This document shows, piece after piece, positions 8,159 through 17,367 of a stretch of DNA of 64,000 bases. This DNA is from Pirellulaceae bacterium (lineage in GTDB: Bacteria > Planctomycetota > Planctomycetia > Pirellulales > Pirellulaceae). The stretch's first letter is position 1. The number at the start of each line of letters is the position of its first letter. The position numbers were made by a program, and so were the translations under genes. The notes beneath the pieces were generated by a model. It had not been told where the DNA came from, did no database searches, and saw nothing but the letters and a program-made list of their open reading frames with translations. The stretch is taken from contig JANQLU010000124.1 in the NCBI GenBank assembly GCA_028280445.1, positions 1 through 64,000 of the forward strand, read 5' to 3'.

Positions 8159-9381
8159 CAAGCCACTAATGTACTGGTGGCCGTCTGATTCAAATGGATT
8201 TTTACTTTTTCGGCGACGTATTCGACATCATTGTTTTCCATCGTGGGAAACAACGGCAAACTCAGTGAACGTGTATAAAATTTTTCTGCGACCGGGCATT
8301 TGCCATGAGCGTAGCCGTAATTTTCGCGGTACCAAGGTTGGAGATGGACTGGAATGTAGAGAACTTGTGTCCCAATTCCCTTCTGCCCTAATCGCTGCAT
8401 TATTTCAGTTCGTTGAATTCCGGCGGCCGCAAAGTCGATCTGCAATGTGTACAGATGCCATGAAGTGAGTTCACGATCACGCGGGTTGCGCAGTTTTGGT
8501 GTAACGATGTGCTCGGTGTCAGCGAACAGTTCGTTGTAGATTTCGACAATTTCCTGTCGTCGTTGGATGAACGATCGAAGTCGATTCAACTGGCTGATGC
8601 CCAGGGCGCACTGCAGATCGGTGATGCGATAGTTGTATCCGAGCGAATGCATTTCGTAATACCAAGGGCCGATTTCTGAATCGGAGTGACCGACTGTAGC
8701 AGAGGTTAAGCCTTGGAATCGGTTTGGATCTCGTGTGATTCCGTGTGAGCGGAGCAAACGGGCTTTCGCAGCAAATTCGTCGTTGTTGGTTGTTAACATT
8801 CCGCCTTCGCCAGTCGTCATGGTCTTGACTGGATGGAAGCTAAAAATGGTCATGTCGGCCCACGGATGACTGCCGATATCGAAGATGTTTCCGTCGTGCT
8901 CAAATTGTCCGCCGGTGGCGTGACAAGCGTCTTCGATCACCACCGCGTTCTGCGATCGTGCGAATTCAGCAATGGCGGGCATCTCGGCGGACTGTCCTGC
9001 GTAGTCTACTGCAACGACCGCCGAAGTATCCGGTTGCCAATTTGCTTGCAAAGCTTGCGGGCAAAGATTGTACGAAACAGGATCGATATCCGAGAAATCA
9101 GGCAAGGCTCCCACAAAGGCGGCGGCATTGGCCGAAGCGACAAAGGTGTTGGGCGATGTGATAACTCGTTGGCCTGCCCCAATGTCGGCTGCCAGCATCG
9201 CAAGGTGGAGTGCGGCTGTGCCATTGCTAACGGCGATCGCATGTTTGCAACCGACGTGGTTGGCAAATTGAGTTTCGAATTGTTCGACGGCTGGTCCCGT
9301 TGTCAGCCAGTCCGATTTTAAAACTTCAACAACGGCATCAATATCTTGCTGATCAATCGATTGATGCCCATACGGTAACAT
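8158..9381 (-). CDS. pseC: PseC, UDP-4-amino-4,6-dideoxy-N-acetyl-beta-L-altrosamine transaminase
   Basis: A 407-residue DegT/DnrJ/EryC1 sugar aminotransferase. It adds the 4-amino group to the 4-keto sugar made by PseB, using glutamate and PLP. The N-terminal MLPYGHQSIDQQDIDAV and SDWLTTGPAVEQFE are typical of PseC. EDACHATGG and the PLP lysine in SFHPVKTMTTGEGGM are clearly visible. The ATG at 9381 has AGGA eight bases upstream; a TTG six codons earlier overlaps the pseB stop and is less likely. It lies second in the operon, directly after pseB, as in many pse clusters. Confidence 0.9.
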   Translation of the reverse strand: MLPYGHQSIDQQDIDAVVEVLKSDWLTTGPAVEQFETQFANHVGCKHAIAVSNGTAALHLAMLAADIGAGQRVITSPNTFVASANAAAFVGALPDFSDIDPVSYNLCPQALQANWQPDTSAVVAVDYAGQSAEMPAIAEFARSQNAVVIEDACHATGGQFEHDGNIFDIGSHPWADMTIFSFHPVKTMTTGEGGMLTTNNDEFAAKARLLRSHGITRDPNRFQGLTSATVGHSDSEIGPWYYEMHSLGYNYRITDLQCALGISQLNRLRSFIQRRQEIVEIYNELFADTEHIVTPKLRNPRDRELTSWHLYTLQIDFAAAGIQRTEIMQRLGQKGIGTQVLYIPVHLQPWYRENYGYAHGKCPVAEKFYTRSLSLPLFPTMENNDVEYVAEKVKIHLNQTATSTLVA

Positions 9382-9395
9382 TGGAGATTTCCTGT

Positions 9396-10469
9396 TCAAG
9401 CGACTTTGGTCTGTGACGTAGACTCCGTCGTTGTTGATGTTTCAAATGTGGGATCGACGTGCTCTCGAATGAGCTGGCGAATTTGTTCGACGTTCAACCA
9501 ATCGGTGTTGTTGTCTGAGCTATAGCGAAAATTCTCCGCGACGGGAATTCCGCCATGGTGTTCGGCATAACATTTGATCGTGTCGTCGTGAGAAAATCCG
9601 TGCAGCATCGGGACAATCACGTAGTATTGATCCGTTTCAATCGTATTGGGGCTATCGGCCGAAGTGATCATTTCTTCGTGAAGTTTTTCGCCGGATCGAA
9701 TACCGACAATTTTTGTTTCGCACTCCGGACCAATCGCTTTGGCCAAATCCAGAATTTGATACGATGGGATTTTGGGGACAAGTATTTCACCACCGCGGCA
9801 TTGATCGATGGCGTACAGGACCATGCCGACGGCTTCGGATAACGAAATGTTGAAACGCGTCATTTCGGGATGCGTGACCGGGAGGACGCCTGTTTTTCGC
9901 ATTTTCAAGAAAAACGGAATCACACTTCCGCGGCTGCCCATTACATTGCCGTAGCGGACAATGGAAAACCGGATATCCCGATTCCCTTTCATATTGTTGG
10001 CGGCAATGAACAGTTTGTCGGAACAGAGTTTGGTTGTGCCATACAGATTGACGGGCGAGGCCGCTTTGTCCGTACTCAGGGCCACGACATTTTTGACATC
10101 CGCATCGAGACATGCTTCGATGATGTTTTGCGCGCCGAGAATATTGGTTTTGACCGCTTCGAACGGGTTGTATTCCGCTGCGGGAACTTGTTTCATGGCT
10201 GCCGCGTGAATGACGACATCGATTCCCTCCAGAGCACGGCGAAGTCGATTTTGATCTCGAACGTCACCCAGGAAAAAGCGTAACGATGGATATTTTTGGG
10301 GAGGGTAAGTTTGGGCCAATTCCCACTGTTTGAGCTCGTCCCGGGAGTAGATCACGACTCTGTCGATATCGGGACAGATCTGATAGAGCGTTTTCAGGAA
10401 CGCTTTTCCGAATGAGCCCGTTCCCCCGGTGATCAATATTTTGGAGTTGCAATCAAAGATTGTCGTCAT
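9396..10469 (-). CDS. pseB: PseB, UDP-N-acetylglucosamine 4,6-dehydratase (inverting)
   Basis: A 357-residue extended-SDR enzyme that starts the pathway by 4,6-dehydration and C5 epimerisation of UDP-GlcNAc. The NAD(P) loop is ITGGTGSFGKAF (residues 13-24). YSRDELKQWELA and AAMKQVPAAEYNP are PseB hallmarks; the MKxxP pair replaces the SDR YxxxK. SIVRYGNVMGSRGSV follows. It is the first gene of an eleven-gene minus-strand operon running to 220. No clear sigma-70 promoter could be fixed upstream. The region between it and the divergent gene at 10938 holds a strong palindrome at 10569-10645. Confidence 0.92.
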   Translation of the reverse strand: MTTIFDCNSKILITGGTGSFGKAFLKTLYQICPDIDRVVIYSRDELKQWELAQTYPPQKYPSLRFFLGDVRDQNRLRRALEGIDVVIHAAAMKQVPAAEYNPFEAVKTNILGAQNIIEACLDADVKNVVALSTDKAASPVNLYGTTKLCSDKLFIAANNMKGNRDIRFSIVRYGNVMGSRGSVIPFFLKMRKTGVLPVTHPEMTRFNISLSEAVGMVLYAIDQCRGGEILVPKIPSYQILDLAKAIGPECETKIVGIRSGEKLHEEMITSADSPNTIETDQYYVIVPMLHGFSHDDTIKCYAEHHGGIPVAENFRYSSDNNTDWLNVEQIRQLIREHVDPTFETSTTTESTSQTKVA

Positions 10470-10568
10470 GACTAACCGCCTGATTCAGACTAGCGCCGCA
10501 TCCAGCGGCTGGTGTGTGAATGCAAATTTTTTAAGTAGTGGTGCCAAAAGTGTTGTAGTCAAGATCGT

Positions 10569-10645
10569 AACCCGAAGCGTGAGCGAGGGACCAAAATATC
10601 TTGGCAATCTAAGGCAATTCTGGTCCCTCGCTCACGCTTCGGGTT
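10569..10645. repeat. Dispersed palindrome (family C, 25-bp arms)
   Basis: Perfect 25-bp inverted arms at 10569-10593 and 10621-10645 (left arm begins AACCCGAAGCGTGAGCGAGG) are separated by a 27-bp spacer. The same arms, 23 bp long, recur at 41179-41254. The palindrome lies in the 468-bp region between divergent pseB and the outer-membrane gene. The rest of that region shows no gene; I could not define promoters. Confidence 0.85.
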
Positions 10646-10937
10646 GCGAAGTCCATTCACCGTCACTCGTGACATCGCTATGTAAATTTATGTTGAACGA
10701 CTTTTTATATGCCAAATTGGGAAAATAGACAACGCAAACGAGCCAGTGAATTCGTTTCGCCGGCGCAAGTGCTAGCGTTTGGGTGTTGGCAAAATTTAAC
10801 GGTTAGCGAATTTTGCCAAATAAAATGAAGTTTAACGAAAGTTTAAGCCTTACGGGTTCCGATGAATTTCCTGAAGAAACAGTGCTTTCCCCATAGCGCG
10901 GTTTCATACCCCCAAACTGTTGACAAGGAATTTTCAA

Positions 10938-12317
10938 ATGATGTCCAACTTGGGCAAGCGTTGCCGTTTCCTGATTGGTTTGTCTCTCACGAGCGTATTA
11001 GCGTGGAGTTCGGTAGCCGAGGGTCAATACTCGCAACCAACCTATCAAAATTTGCAAGAGTATCGGGAGAGTCGGCAGCAGCGGCAGCGGCCACAGCGAA
11101 TGTCGAACAACAATGATGTTCAGCGCGCCAAACAAAATCGAAACCGGTCATCGCGAACGCGAAATGTATTGCGTTCGAATCAACCATCACGTGTCCGACG
11201 CGTCAGCCATCAACAACAACAGGGCTATACGCCGGCACATTTGCGAAATGCGAGTCATCAAGCGCCGATCGTCGGCGGGCGTTCCGGGAACACAGGTGTT
11301 TACAATTCCTCAGTGATCAATTCGGTCCAAGAAGGCGACGTCGTCATCGATTCAGAAGTCGGCGGTCCAATCAATGAATACGTGGATGACTGTGGCGATT
11401 GCGGTGGTTGTGATTCATGTGTTGTCGAAGAATGCGGAACTTGCGGCGGCGGCTGTTTGGGCGGCTTCTGTGATCGCGTTCGACAGCCTTGTGGGTGTGG
11501 CGACATTTACAATTGCGTTGAATGTGCCCGGTGTTTCGCCCAGGGCTTTGGCGGATTGATTTGCAATACCGAGTGGTTTGCTGGAGCTCACGCGTTTAGC
11601 CACATCGATTTCAACCCTCAAACCGCTTTGCGAGGTTTAAACACAGGTCCATTTGGATTTCACGGCGGAGTCAATATTGGATTGCCGATGCGACGGCTGT
11701 GTGGAATCGTTTCGGGACAAATCGGAGCATCGATTTATCAATCCGATTTTGGCGGTGATGGTGTATTTTCAAACGACACACGCGAGCAAGTATTTTTGAC
11801 CGCGGGTTTATTCCGTCGGGTTGATTATGGTTTCCAGTTCGGTGCCGTGGCCGACATTTTGTTTGAAGATTGGTTTTATAAGACTGAAATGGTTCAAATT
11901 CGAACCGATCTCAGTTACGCGTTGGGCAACGGATCATTGCTTGGGTTCCGCTTTATCAAAGGAGTTCAAGACGGTGGAACCGGCCATCCGTTTGGCGTCC
12001 AGCCTGACATTTTGGACACGTATCGATTTTATGCTCGCATGGGCAGCTTCAACGGCAACGGGCACATTGAAATCTCAGGCGGATTCAGCGAAGAAAGCCA
12101 CGGAATTATTGGTGCTCAAACTGACGTGAATTTGACGCAACGTCTGGCGGTTCAAAGCGGTTTTACGTACCTGTGGGAAGACGCTGTCTCGGATGACGGT
12201 TACAATGTTTACATGAGGTTGGTGTTGCGACCAGCAGCGAGAAACTGGTATCGAAACTACCACCGACCGATGTTTAATGTCGCAGACAATGGTTCAATGA
12301 TCACGATTTTCAGATAA
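10938..12317 (+). CDS. Secreted, probably outer-membrane beta-barrel protein with Cys-rich segment
   Basis: A 459-residue protein with an N-terminal signal peptide (hydrophobic LIGLSLTSVLAWSSVAEGQ). A Q/R/N-rich, low-complexity stretch of about 100 residues follows. Next is a short Cys-rich segment with many CGxC/CxxC spacings (DDCGDCGGCDSC and onward). The C-terminal 250 residues have alternating aromatic and polar residues like a beta-barrel. The start at 10938 is chosen over 10920 because AAGGA lies eight bases upstream and the signal peptide begins there. I do not recognise a named family. Comparable proteins in planctomycetes are annotated as hypothetical or outer-membrane proteins. Function unknown. 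Confidence 0.7.
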   Translation: MMSNLGKRCRFLIGLSLTSVLAWSSVAEGQYSQPTYQNLQEYRESRQQRQRPQRMSNNNDVQRAKQNRNRSSRTRNVLRSNQPSRVRRVSHQQQQGYTPAHLRNASHQAPIVGGRSGNTGVYNSSVINSVQEGDVVIDSEVGGPINEYVDDCGDCGGCDSCVVEECGTCGGGCLGGFCDRVRQPCGCGDIYNCVECARCFAQGFGGLICNTEWFAGAHAFSHIDFNPQTALRGLNTGPFGFHGGVNIGLPMRRLCGIVSGQIGASIYQSDFGGDGVFSNDTREQVFLTAGLFRRVDYGFQFGAVADILFEDWFYKTEMVQIRTDLSYALGNGSLLGFRFIKGVQDGGTGHPFGVQPDILDTYRFYARMGSFNGNGHIEISGGFSEESHGIIGAQTDVNLTQRLAVQSGFTYLWEDAVSDDGYNVYMRLVLRPAARNWYRNYHRPMFNVADNGSMITIFR

Positions 12318-12350
12318 ACGATCGTGGCCTGAGACAACCGTAAAAACAAA

Positions 12351-12378
12351 AACGCCGACCTGATTGCAGGTCGGCGTT
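12351..12378. terminator. Rho-independent terminator, bidirectional
   Basis: A perfect 12-bp stem (AACGCCGACCTG with its complement) around a 4-base loop, followed by ATTTTTTG on the plus strand. It is preceded by an A-rich run that becomes T-rich on the minus strand. It sits between two convergent genes ending at 12317 and 12409. Confidence 0.85.
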
Positions 12379-12408
12379 ATTTTTTGTAGCTAGCGGTTGG
12401 ATTGATTA

Positions 12409-13803
12409 TCAGGTGATGGAATAACCGTTGTGGTATTCGTGGCGAACCAATTTTTTGATTTCGTCACTGGCGTTTTCCGCTTCCATTTTTTCGGCATCCC
12501 ATTTGATGAGTTTACCGGGTTCCCAAACTGCCAGGTTGCCGAGCAAAACAACTTCGGTCAGCGGACCGGCGTACTCTGGGAAATTCGAAACGGCTTTAAT
12601 TTTACCTTGAATGGCTGACGCGAATTCGCCGTAAATGCCGCCTTCGGGCGCTTTGGTAAATTCAACTTTCGGCTCTGTGATTTTACGAATCGGAGTGAAT
12701 TCACCATCGATAACGACCCCGGTGTTGCGAGTGTCGCCGCCATAATCACCCGGCGAGTAAAATCGTCCTTTGGAACCGACGATCAATGCGGCCGAGTTGA
12801 AGTGTTTGCCGTTGCGGTCGCGCGGCAAATCTTTCAGCAGTTCACGCTCTGGTTTTTTACTGCCGTCATACCAGAACATTTTCAATTCTTTACCTTTTTT
12901 GGTTTTGAACGTGTATTCGATGACCGACCATTTGGGAAAACAATTTCCGTCGTGACCATCGGTTTCCGCTTTGATGGAAACTGGGTTTCTCATGTCCAAA
13001 GCCATGAATGACATGTTCAGGGTGTGGCAAGCCATGTCACCGAGTGCGCCGGTGCCAAAGTCCCAGAAGCCACGCCATTTAAAAGGATGGATTTTGCGGC
13101 TAAAAGCACGTTTGCGAGCGCAGCCGAGCCAGAGATCCCATTTGATGGATTCTGGGGGAGCCTCTTCTTTGTAGCGATATCCCTTGCTTTGTGGCCAAAC
13201 GGGACGATTGGTCCAAACGTGGACTTCGGAAACATCGCCGACCACTCCCGCTTGAATGAGGGCTGCACTGCGGCGCAGATTGGCATTGGCCGTGCCTTGG
13301 TTGCCCATTTGCGTGATCAGTTTTTTCTCTTTGGCGATGTTGGACATGATGCGCGCTTCTTCGATGCTGTGAGTCATCGGTTTTTGGCAGTAACAATGTT
13401 TGCCCAGCCGCATGCCTTTCAAAGCGATACAGGCGTGCATATGGTCCGGCGTTGAAACGCTGAACGCATCAATTTTGTCGCCCATTTGATCAAACATTTT
13501 TCGATAGTCGTAAAACGCTTTGGCGTCAGGGAATTCTTTTTTCTTTTTGTCAATTGGTTCCTGGTCGATATCGCAAATGGCGACCATGCGTCCAAAACGA
13601 GCCAAAGAGGATGAATCCTGAGTTCCTTTTCCACCAACTCCGACGCTGGCAAAGGCGATTTCGTCGGCAACCATTCGGCTGGGGGGAGGCGTGATTCCGC
13701 CAGCCACCCAGAATCCGGCACCGGCTGCGGCAGACGTTTTGATGAAATCACGTCGTGACGTCTGTGAATTTGGATTTTGTTGATCGTTTTTTTCTGTCGT
13801 CAT
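12409..13803 (-). CDS. Gfo/Idh/MocA family oxidoreductase with Tat signal
   Basis: A 464-residue NAD(P)-dependent oxidoreductase of the Gfo/Idh/MocA family, very abundant in planctomycetes. A twin-arginine signal (SRRDFIKTSAAAGAGFW) near residue 15 predicts export in folded form. The Rossmann start is FASVGVGGKGTQ, and the substrate/cofactor lysine lies in CYCQKPMTHS, a QKP variant of the usual EKP. The C-terminal half matches the family substrate domain (WDLWLGCARKR, FKWRGFWDFGTGALGDMACH). The substrate, probably a sugar or polyol, is unknown. It lies alone, convergent with the beta-barrel gene and separated by a shared terminator. Confidence 0.88.
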   Translation of the reverse strand: MTTEKNDQQNPNSQTSRRDFIKTSAAAGAGFWVAGGITPPPSRMVADEIAFASVGVGGKGTQDSSSLARFGRMVAICDIDQEPIDKKKKEFPDAKAFYDYRKMFDQMGDKIDAFSVSTPDHMHACIALKGMRLGKHCYCQKPMTHSIEEARIMSNIAKEKKLITQMGNQGTANANLRRSAALIQAGVVGDVSEVHVWTNRPVWPQSKGYRYKEEAPPESIKWDLWLGCARKRAFSRKIHPFKWRGFWDFGTGALGDMACHTLNMSFMALDMRNPVSIKAETDGHDGNCFPKWSVIEYTFKTKKGKELKMFWYDGSKKPERELLKDLPRDRNGKHFNSAALIVGSKGRFYSPGDYGGDTRNTGVVIDGEFTPIRKITEPKVEFTKAPEGGIYGEFASAIQGKIKAVSNFPEYAGPLTEVVLLGNLAVWEPGKLIKWDAEKMEAENASDEIKKLVRHEYHNGYSIT

Positions 13804-13950
13804 ATCGAAACTCCGATGGAACGTTTTTCTTTTGTAGCGTGCGAGACGAATTCCAAATCAGCTATGGACATTACGATACCTTGCGATCGAGATTTCTTCA
13901 ATCATTTCGCCGATTCGAGGCTGATTACATCATCGTCCAGACAATAAAAA

Positions 13951-13971
13951 GGGCGGGTTTTTTGCCCGCCC
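13951..13971 (-). terminator. Rho-independent terminator
   Basis: A GGGCGGG/CCCGCCC stem with a 7-base loop lies just after the stop of the 13999 gene. On the minus strand it is followed by a TTTTT run, as expected for an intrinsic terminator of that gene. Confidence 0.85.
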
Positions 13972-13998
13972 GTTGTGGTTAGTTGAAAGAATTCGGGT

Positions 13999-15456
13999 TT
14001 AGTCGCTGCCGTTGTCTTTTTCGTACCGAGCACGAAGTTTTTCAACAAGTTTTTGCAACTCCGCTTTTTCCTGTGGAGTTTCGACGATTTCGATCGCTTT
14101 GTTTTCAGCAATAATCGCCGAACGCGGTACCGATTTTTTTTCAATTTTGGCTTGTTCGCGAAGGATGATCGCTTTGTGCAATAGCGCGTCGGCCCGCAAA
14201 TCGGCTGGCCAGGTTTCGTCGGCCGCGAACGTGGTTAACACTTCGACCGCTTGATCGTATTTTTTCAATTCGAAGAGGGCGTCTGATTTGGCCGAATGAA
14301 GTTTTTGCATCAGTTCGGGGTCAGAGTCGCCGGTATTGATGGCTTTGTCAAACGCGGCAATCGCATCGTTGTATTTGCCCTCGGCATCCAGCAATTCGCC
14401 TTTGGCGACGTACAAATACAAATTGTCCTTCATTTCCTTGATTTTTTCGTCGAGCATTTTATAAGCGTCATCCCGACGTTTGGCGCCTGCCAGCAAATAC
14501 GCTTTTCGAACCAACAGTCGCTGGGTCAAAATCGTATCGTCGGCAACGCCATCGATTTTCAACATCGTGTCGATCAGCTTTTCCGCCTTGACGATTTGTT
14601 TTGTTTTTCGCAGCAAATCGAATTTCATCTGGTAAACGCGGAGCAGGTAGGCTGGCGGAAGTTCGATTTTGGCGACCACTTCGTCGATGAATTCGATCGC
14701 TTTTTCGGGTTTTTGCAAACGGGAAATCATCGTGACATCGGTGATCACAGCTTTGTAAAGCTCTTTATATTTCGCTTCACGATATTTATTGCGGAGGCCG
14801 GCTTCGTTGTTGGCGTCCAGTTTGACGATTTCGTCGACAATTTTTTCGTAGTAGACGGTGATCACGTCTTCGTTCATTTGCTGAAGCGCTTGATCGAGCA
14901 ATTTAGCTTTTTCCACGCCTTTTGCTTTTTCAGCCTTGGCGAAAAACTCGTCGCGTTTGATGCGTTTTCCATGCAACTCGTTTAATGCATCCAAAAATGG
15001 TTGGACGCCGCCCTCACGATATCCGAGAAAACCGTAGGGTCGCTGTTTGGTATCGAGCAGGACCAACGTTGGAAATCCAGAGACCGAGAATTTTTGCTTC
15101 CAGGTTTCATTCGATTTTTGCAGAGCATCTGATTGATCCGATTTGTCGGTCGGAAAATCGACCATGACCATGATATATTTTTTCTTGGCCGCATCGAGAA
15201 ATTCTTTTTTGCCCAACACTTCGCCTTCGAGTTTAATGCAGTATTTGCACCAATCGGATCCGGTAAAGTTGAGCAGCAGGTCTTTTTTCTCGGCCTTCGC
15301 TTGTTCAATGGCTTTTTCGATCCCCGTCACCCAAACGTCTTTGCCCGGCTCGGCTGGCTCCGTATCTTTTTCCTGAGCCGATAGGTGATTGGAGACGAAT
15401 CCAAGTAAAAGAAGAGCGACGCAAAAACCAATGAGCGAATCAAAAAATTTGTTCAT
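13999..15456 (-). CDS. Secreted thioredoxin-fold protein with TPR-like C-terminus
   Basis: A 485-residue protein with a signal peptide (VALLLLGFVSNHLSAQ). A thioredoxin-like domain spans about residues 40-155 with the redox motif GSDWCKYC (Cys70, Cys73) and the cis-proline region SGFPTLVLLD. The remaining 330 residues are helical with tetratricopeptide-like pairs (DDAYKMLDEKIKEM, KYNDAIAAFDKAI, KYDQAVEVLTTF). It is probably periplasmic and acts in disulfide or thiol chemistry on protein partners bound by the TPRs; substrates are unknown. Lysine content is high. It has its own terminator at 13951-13971. Confidence 0.8.
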   Translation of the reverse strand: MNKFFDSLIGFCVALLLLGFVSNHLSAQEKDTEPAEPGKDVWVTGIEKAIEQAKAEKKDLLLNFTGSDWCKYCIKLEGEVLGKKEFLDAAKKKYIMVMVDFPTDKSDQSDALQKSNETWKQKFSVSGFPTLVLLDTKQRPYGFLGYREGGVQPFLDALNELHGKRIKRDEFFAKAEKAKGVEKAKLLDQALQQMNEDVITVYYEKIVDEIVKLDANNEAGLRNKYREAKYKELYKAVITDVTMISRLQKPEKAIEFIDEVVAKIELPPAYLLRVYQMKFDLLRKTKQIVKAEKLIDTMLKIDGVADDTILTQRLLVRKAYLLAGAKRRDDAYKMLDEKIKEMKDNLYLYVAKGELLDAEGKYNDAIAAFDKAINTGDSDPELMQKLHSAKSDALFELKKYDQAVEVLTTFAADETWPADLRADALLHKAIILREQAKIEKKSVPRSAIIAENKAIEIVETPQEKAELQKLVEKLRARYEKDNGSD

Positions 15457-15872
15457 TTCAATTCCGTTATTTTCTCGAGCGTAGTTGAGGTGAGATTGCC
15501 AACAGGCCTCAGATTCCTTGAATGATCCTTTTGATACGAGCCAGCATTAATGGTACCCGCCAATCCATTATCAAACAACGAATTGTAATGGGGCGTTCCG
15601 ACAATCTAACGTCAATGTTGGTGTTTCGTTAGAAAATTTGCTGAAAAACGCGAATTGTGAAACCTGAAAGTCAAAATTTGGTTTTCCCAGTTAAGCAAGG
15701 CGAATTTGTTGTTTCAAATACCTCGTAAAAACTGACGTATTTTTTGGCATTTTAGTTCCATGTTTCGGGCGCAAAATGGTGTTTGTCGTTTTTGATTGAA
15801 TTGGAGATTCGATACAATGTGGCGGTGACAACATTTAGAGTCCGGATTTTCGATGTAAGAAAGGTTTGAAAT
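15457..15872. other. Intergenic region between divergent genes
   Basis: 416 bases without a supported gene. It should hold promoters for both divergent flanking genes. A possible extended -10 TACAAT lies at 15813-15818, with TTGATT 15 bases upstream of it (15792-15797) for the rightward gene; the spacing is short, so support is weak. The sequence is AT-rich with no repeats of the families found elsewhere. Confidence 0.4.
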
Positions 15873-16907
15873 ATGAGTCTGGTTTCCAGAAACAGTTTTT
15901 TTGTCGGTGCATTTTTGGCACTGATTTTCGTAGCAAACTCCGCGTTTGCCCAATCCAAGGATCCGATATCGACCAAGTATATCGCCAAGGAAACGTTCAT
16001 GGTGCTTTCGCTTCAGCCCAGCAAAATTGCCGCTTGTGCTGATCAAAAATCAGAAACCACCAAATATGTCATTGACGTCATCAAGAAGTTTTCAGGGTTG
16101 GAAGTCAAGAAACTCGATCAGATTTTGTTGCAGATCGGAGCTGGCAAAGGCATCGAAGACGAAGAGGAAGCCGTAATCGTCACGATGCATTTCTCTGAGG
16201 CCGCCGATATGGATGCGATCACCAAGAAAATGGGTGAAGAATTCAATTACGAAAAAACGGAGAAAGACGGCAAGCCACTGTTTAAACCCGAAGACGAAGA
16301 CCAACCTTACATGTTCTTCCCTGACAAGAAAACGCTTGTCATGTGCCTTGAGTCTCGTTTAGATGCTGCGCTGGCCGGTGGAAAAAATGACGCGGCCAAA
16401 ATGGCCAAAACACTGACGACATCAGACCACATCGGTGTCGCATTTAATTTGTCGAACGAAGACCAACAAGAATTCGTCGACAAGATTTTCGAAGAATCAC
16501 CATTGGGACAAATGGGTCTCGATACTGATTTGATCAAGAGTGTCAAATCCGGTCACATTCACATCAATCTGAAATCTAACGATTCGATTTCCGCGACAAT
16601 GGTTTGTAAAGATTCAAAATCTGCTGACGCAATGGTCGAAGCGGGTAAAGAAGCTTTGGAAGCAATGACTGAGGGGCTGGAACAGGCTGAAACTCAATTG
16701 GATCAAGCGCCTCCGGGGATCGCGGAAGTTGCTGAGGAAGTTTTGGAAGTCGCATTCAAAGCGATTGAAAACACAAAAATCCAAGCGAAAGATTCCAAGG
16801 TAACAGTGAATACGCAAGTCAAAGGCGGGTTGATCAAGATGGTCGACGGCGTTGCCAAAGGTGTCGAGCAAATGATGAAAATGTTTGATCAGTTAGGTGG
16901 CGGATAA
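15873..16907 (+). CDS. Secreted protein of unknown function
   Basis: A 344-residue protein with a clear signal peptide (FFVGAFLALIFVANSAFAQ). Its mature part is charged and rich in Lys/Glu/Asp, without further membrane segments. A long C-terminal helix rich in Ala/Glu (AMTEGLEQAETQLDQ) may be coiled-coil. No motif or family is recognised. The start is the ATG at 15873, with AAGG eight bases upstream. It has its own terminator at 16932-16955, so it is probably a single-gene transcript. Confidence 0.7.
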   Translation: MSLVSRNSFFVGAFLALIFVANSAFAQSKDPISTKYIAKETFMVLSLQPSKIAACADQKSETTKYVIDVIKKFSGLEVKKLDQILLQIGAGKGIEDEEEAVIVTMHFSEAADMDAITKKMGEEFNYEKTEKDGKPLFKPEDEDQPYMFFPDKKTLVMCLESRLDAALAGGKNDAAKMAKTLTTSDHIGVAFNLSNEDQQEFVDKIFEESPLGQMGLDTDLIKSVKSGHIHINLKSNDSISATMVCKDSKSADAMVEAGKEALEAMTEGLEQAETQLDQAPPGIAEVAEEVLEVAFKAIENTKIQAKDSKVTVNTQVKGGLIKMVDGVAKGVEQMMKMFDQLGGG

Positions 16908-16931
16908 TTGACTCCTGCTTTAGAAGATAAC

Positions 16932-16955
16932 AAGGCCAGTCGTTGTGCTGGCCTT
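16932..16955 (+). terminator. Rho-independent terminator
   Basis: An AAGGCCAG/CTGGCCTT stem with an 8-base loop and a following T run (TTTTTT), 25 bases after the stop of the secreted protein gene. Confidence 0.85.
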
Positions 16956-16974
16956 TTTTATGCGCTCGTTGACC

Positions 16975-17367
16975 GCGCAAACCACTCACTCGCGCTTCGT
17001 GCTCGTAAGTGCGGTAGCCCATTACTGGCGCTTCGTGCTTGTATCAGCAAGTAGGGCCGGTTCCCACCGGCCAATCCAACAAAACGGCCGGTGGGAACCG
17101 GCCCTACGGGTTCGCAATGCGCTTGGACGAAGGTTCGCAACGAGTGTTTTTGAGATGCGTTCAATACCGACACGATCAATTTAACCGTAACAATCGTCGA
17201 TGGTGTTGCCGCGTTGGTATGGTTGAAATTCAAAATTCGGTCAGGTTTTGATTCCTCTCCTCAAATTACTCACCAAGTGTTTTTTGGTGGCCTAGATTTT
17301 GCTTGTACTGTGGAGTCATTCACCGATGGCTCCATCGTTTTTCAATTCGAGAAACACTGGAAAAATC
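16975..17367. repeat. Repeat-rich intergenic region with family B palindrome
   Basis: No gene is seen. 16980-17045 holds two degenerate copies of a unit containing GCGCTTCGTGCT(T/C)GTA; related copies lie at 45104-45153. At 17051-17072 and 17086-17107 lie two 22-bp inverted copies of the family B unit GTAGGGCCGGTTCCCACCGG(CC), each itself able to fold as a hairpin. Family B recurs at 23606, 29764, 31790, 41027 and 41336. Confidence 0.8.

Noticed and set aside
14296..14985. 229-residue open frame antisense to the thioredoxin/TPR gene
   Set aside because: Very Phe/Val-rich sequence produced by the reverse strand of Lys/Glu codons, no start signal or family.
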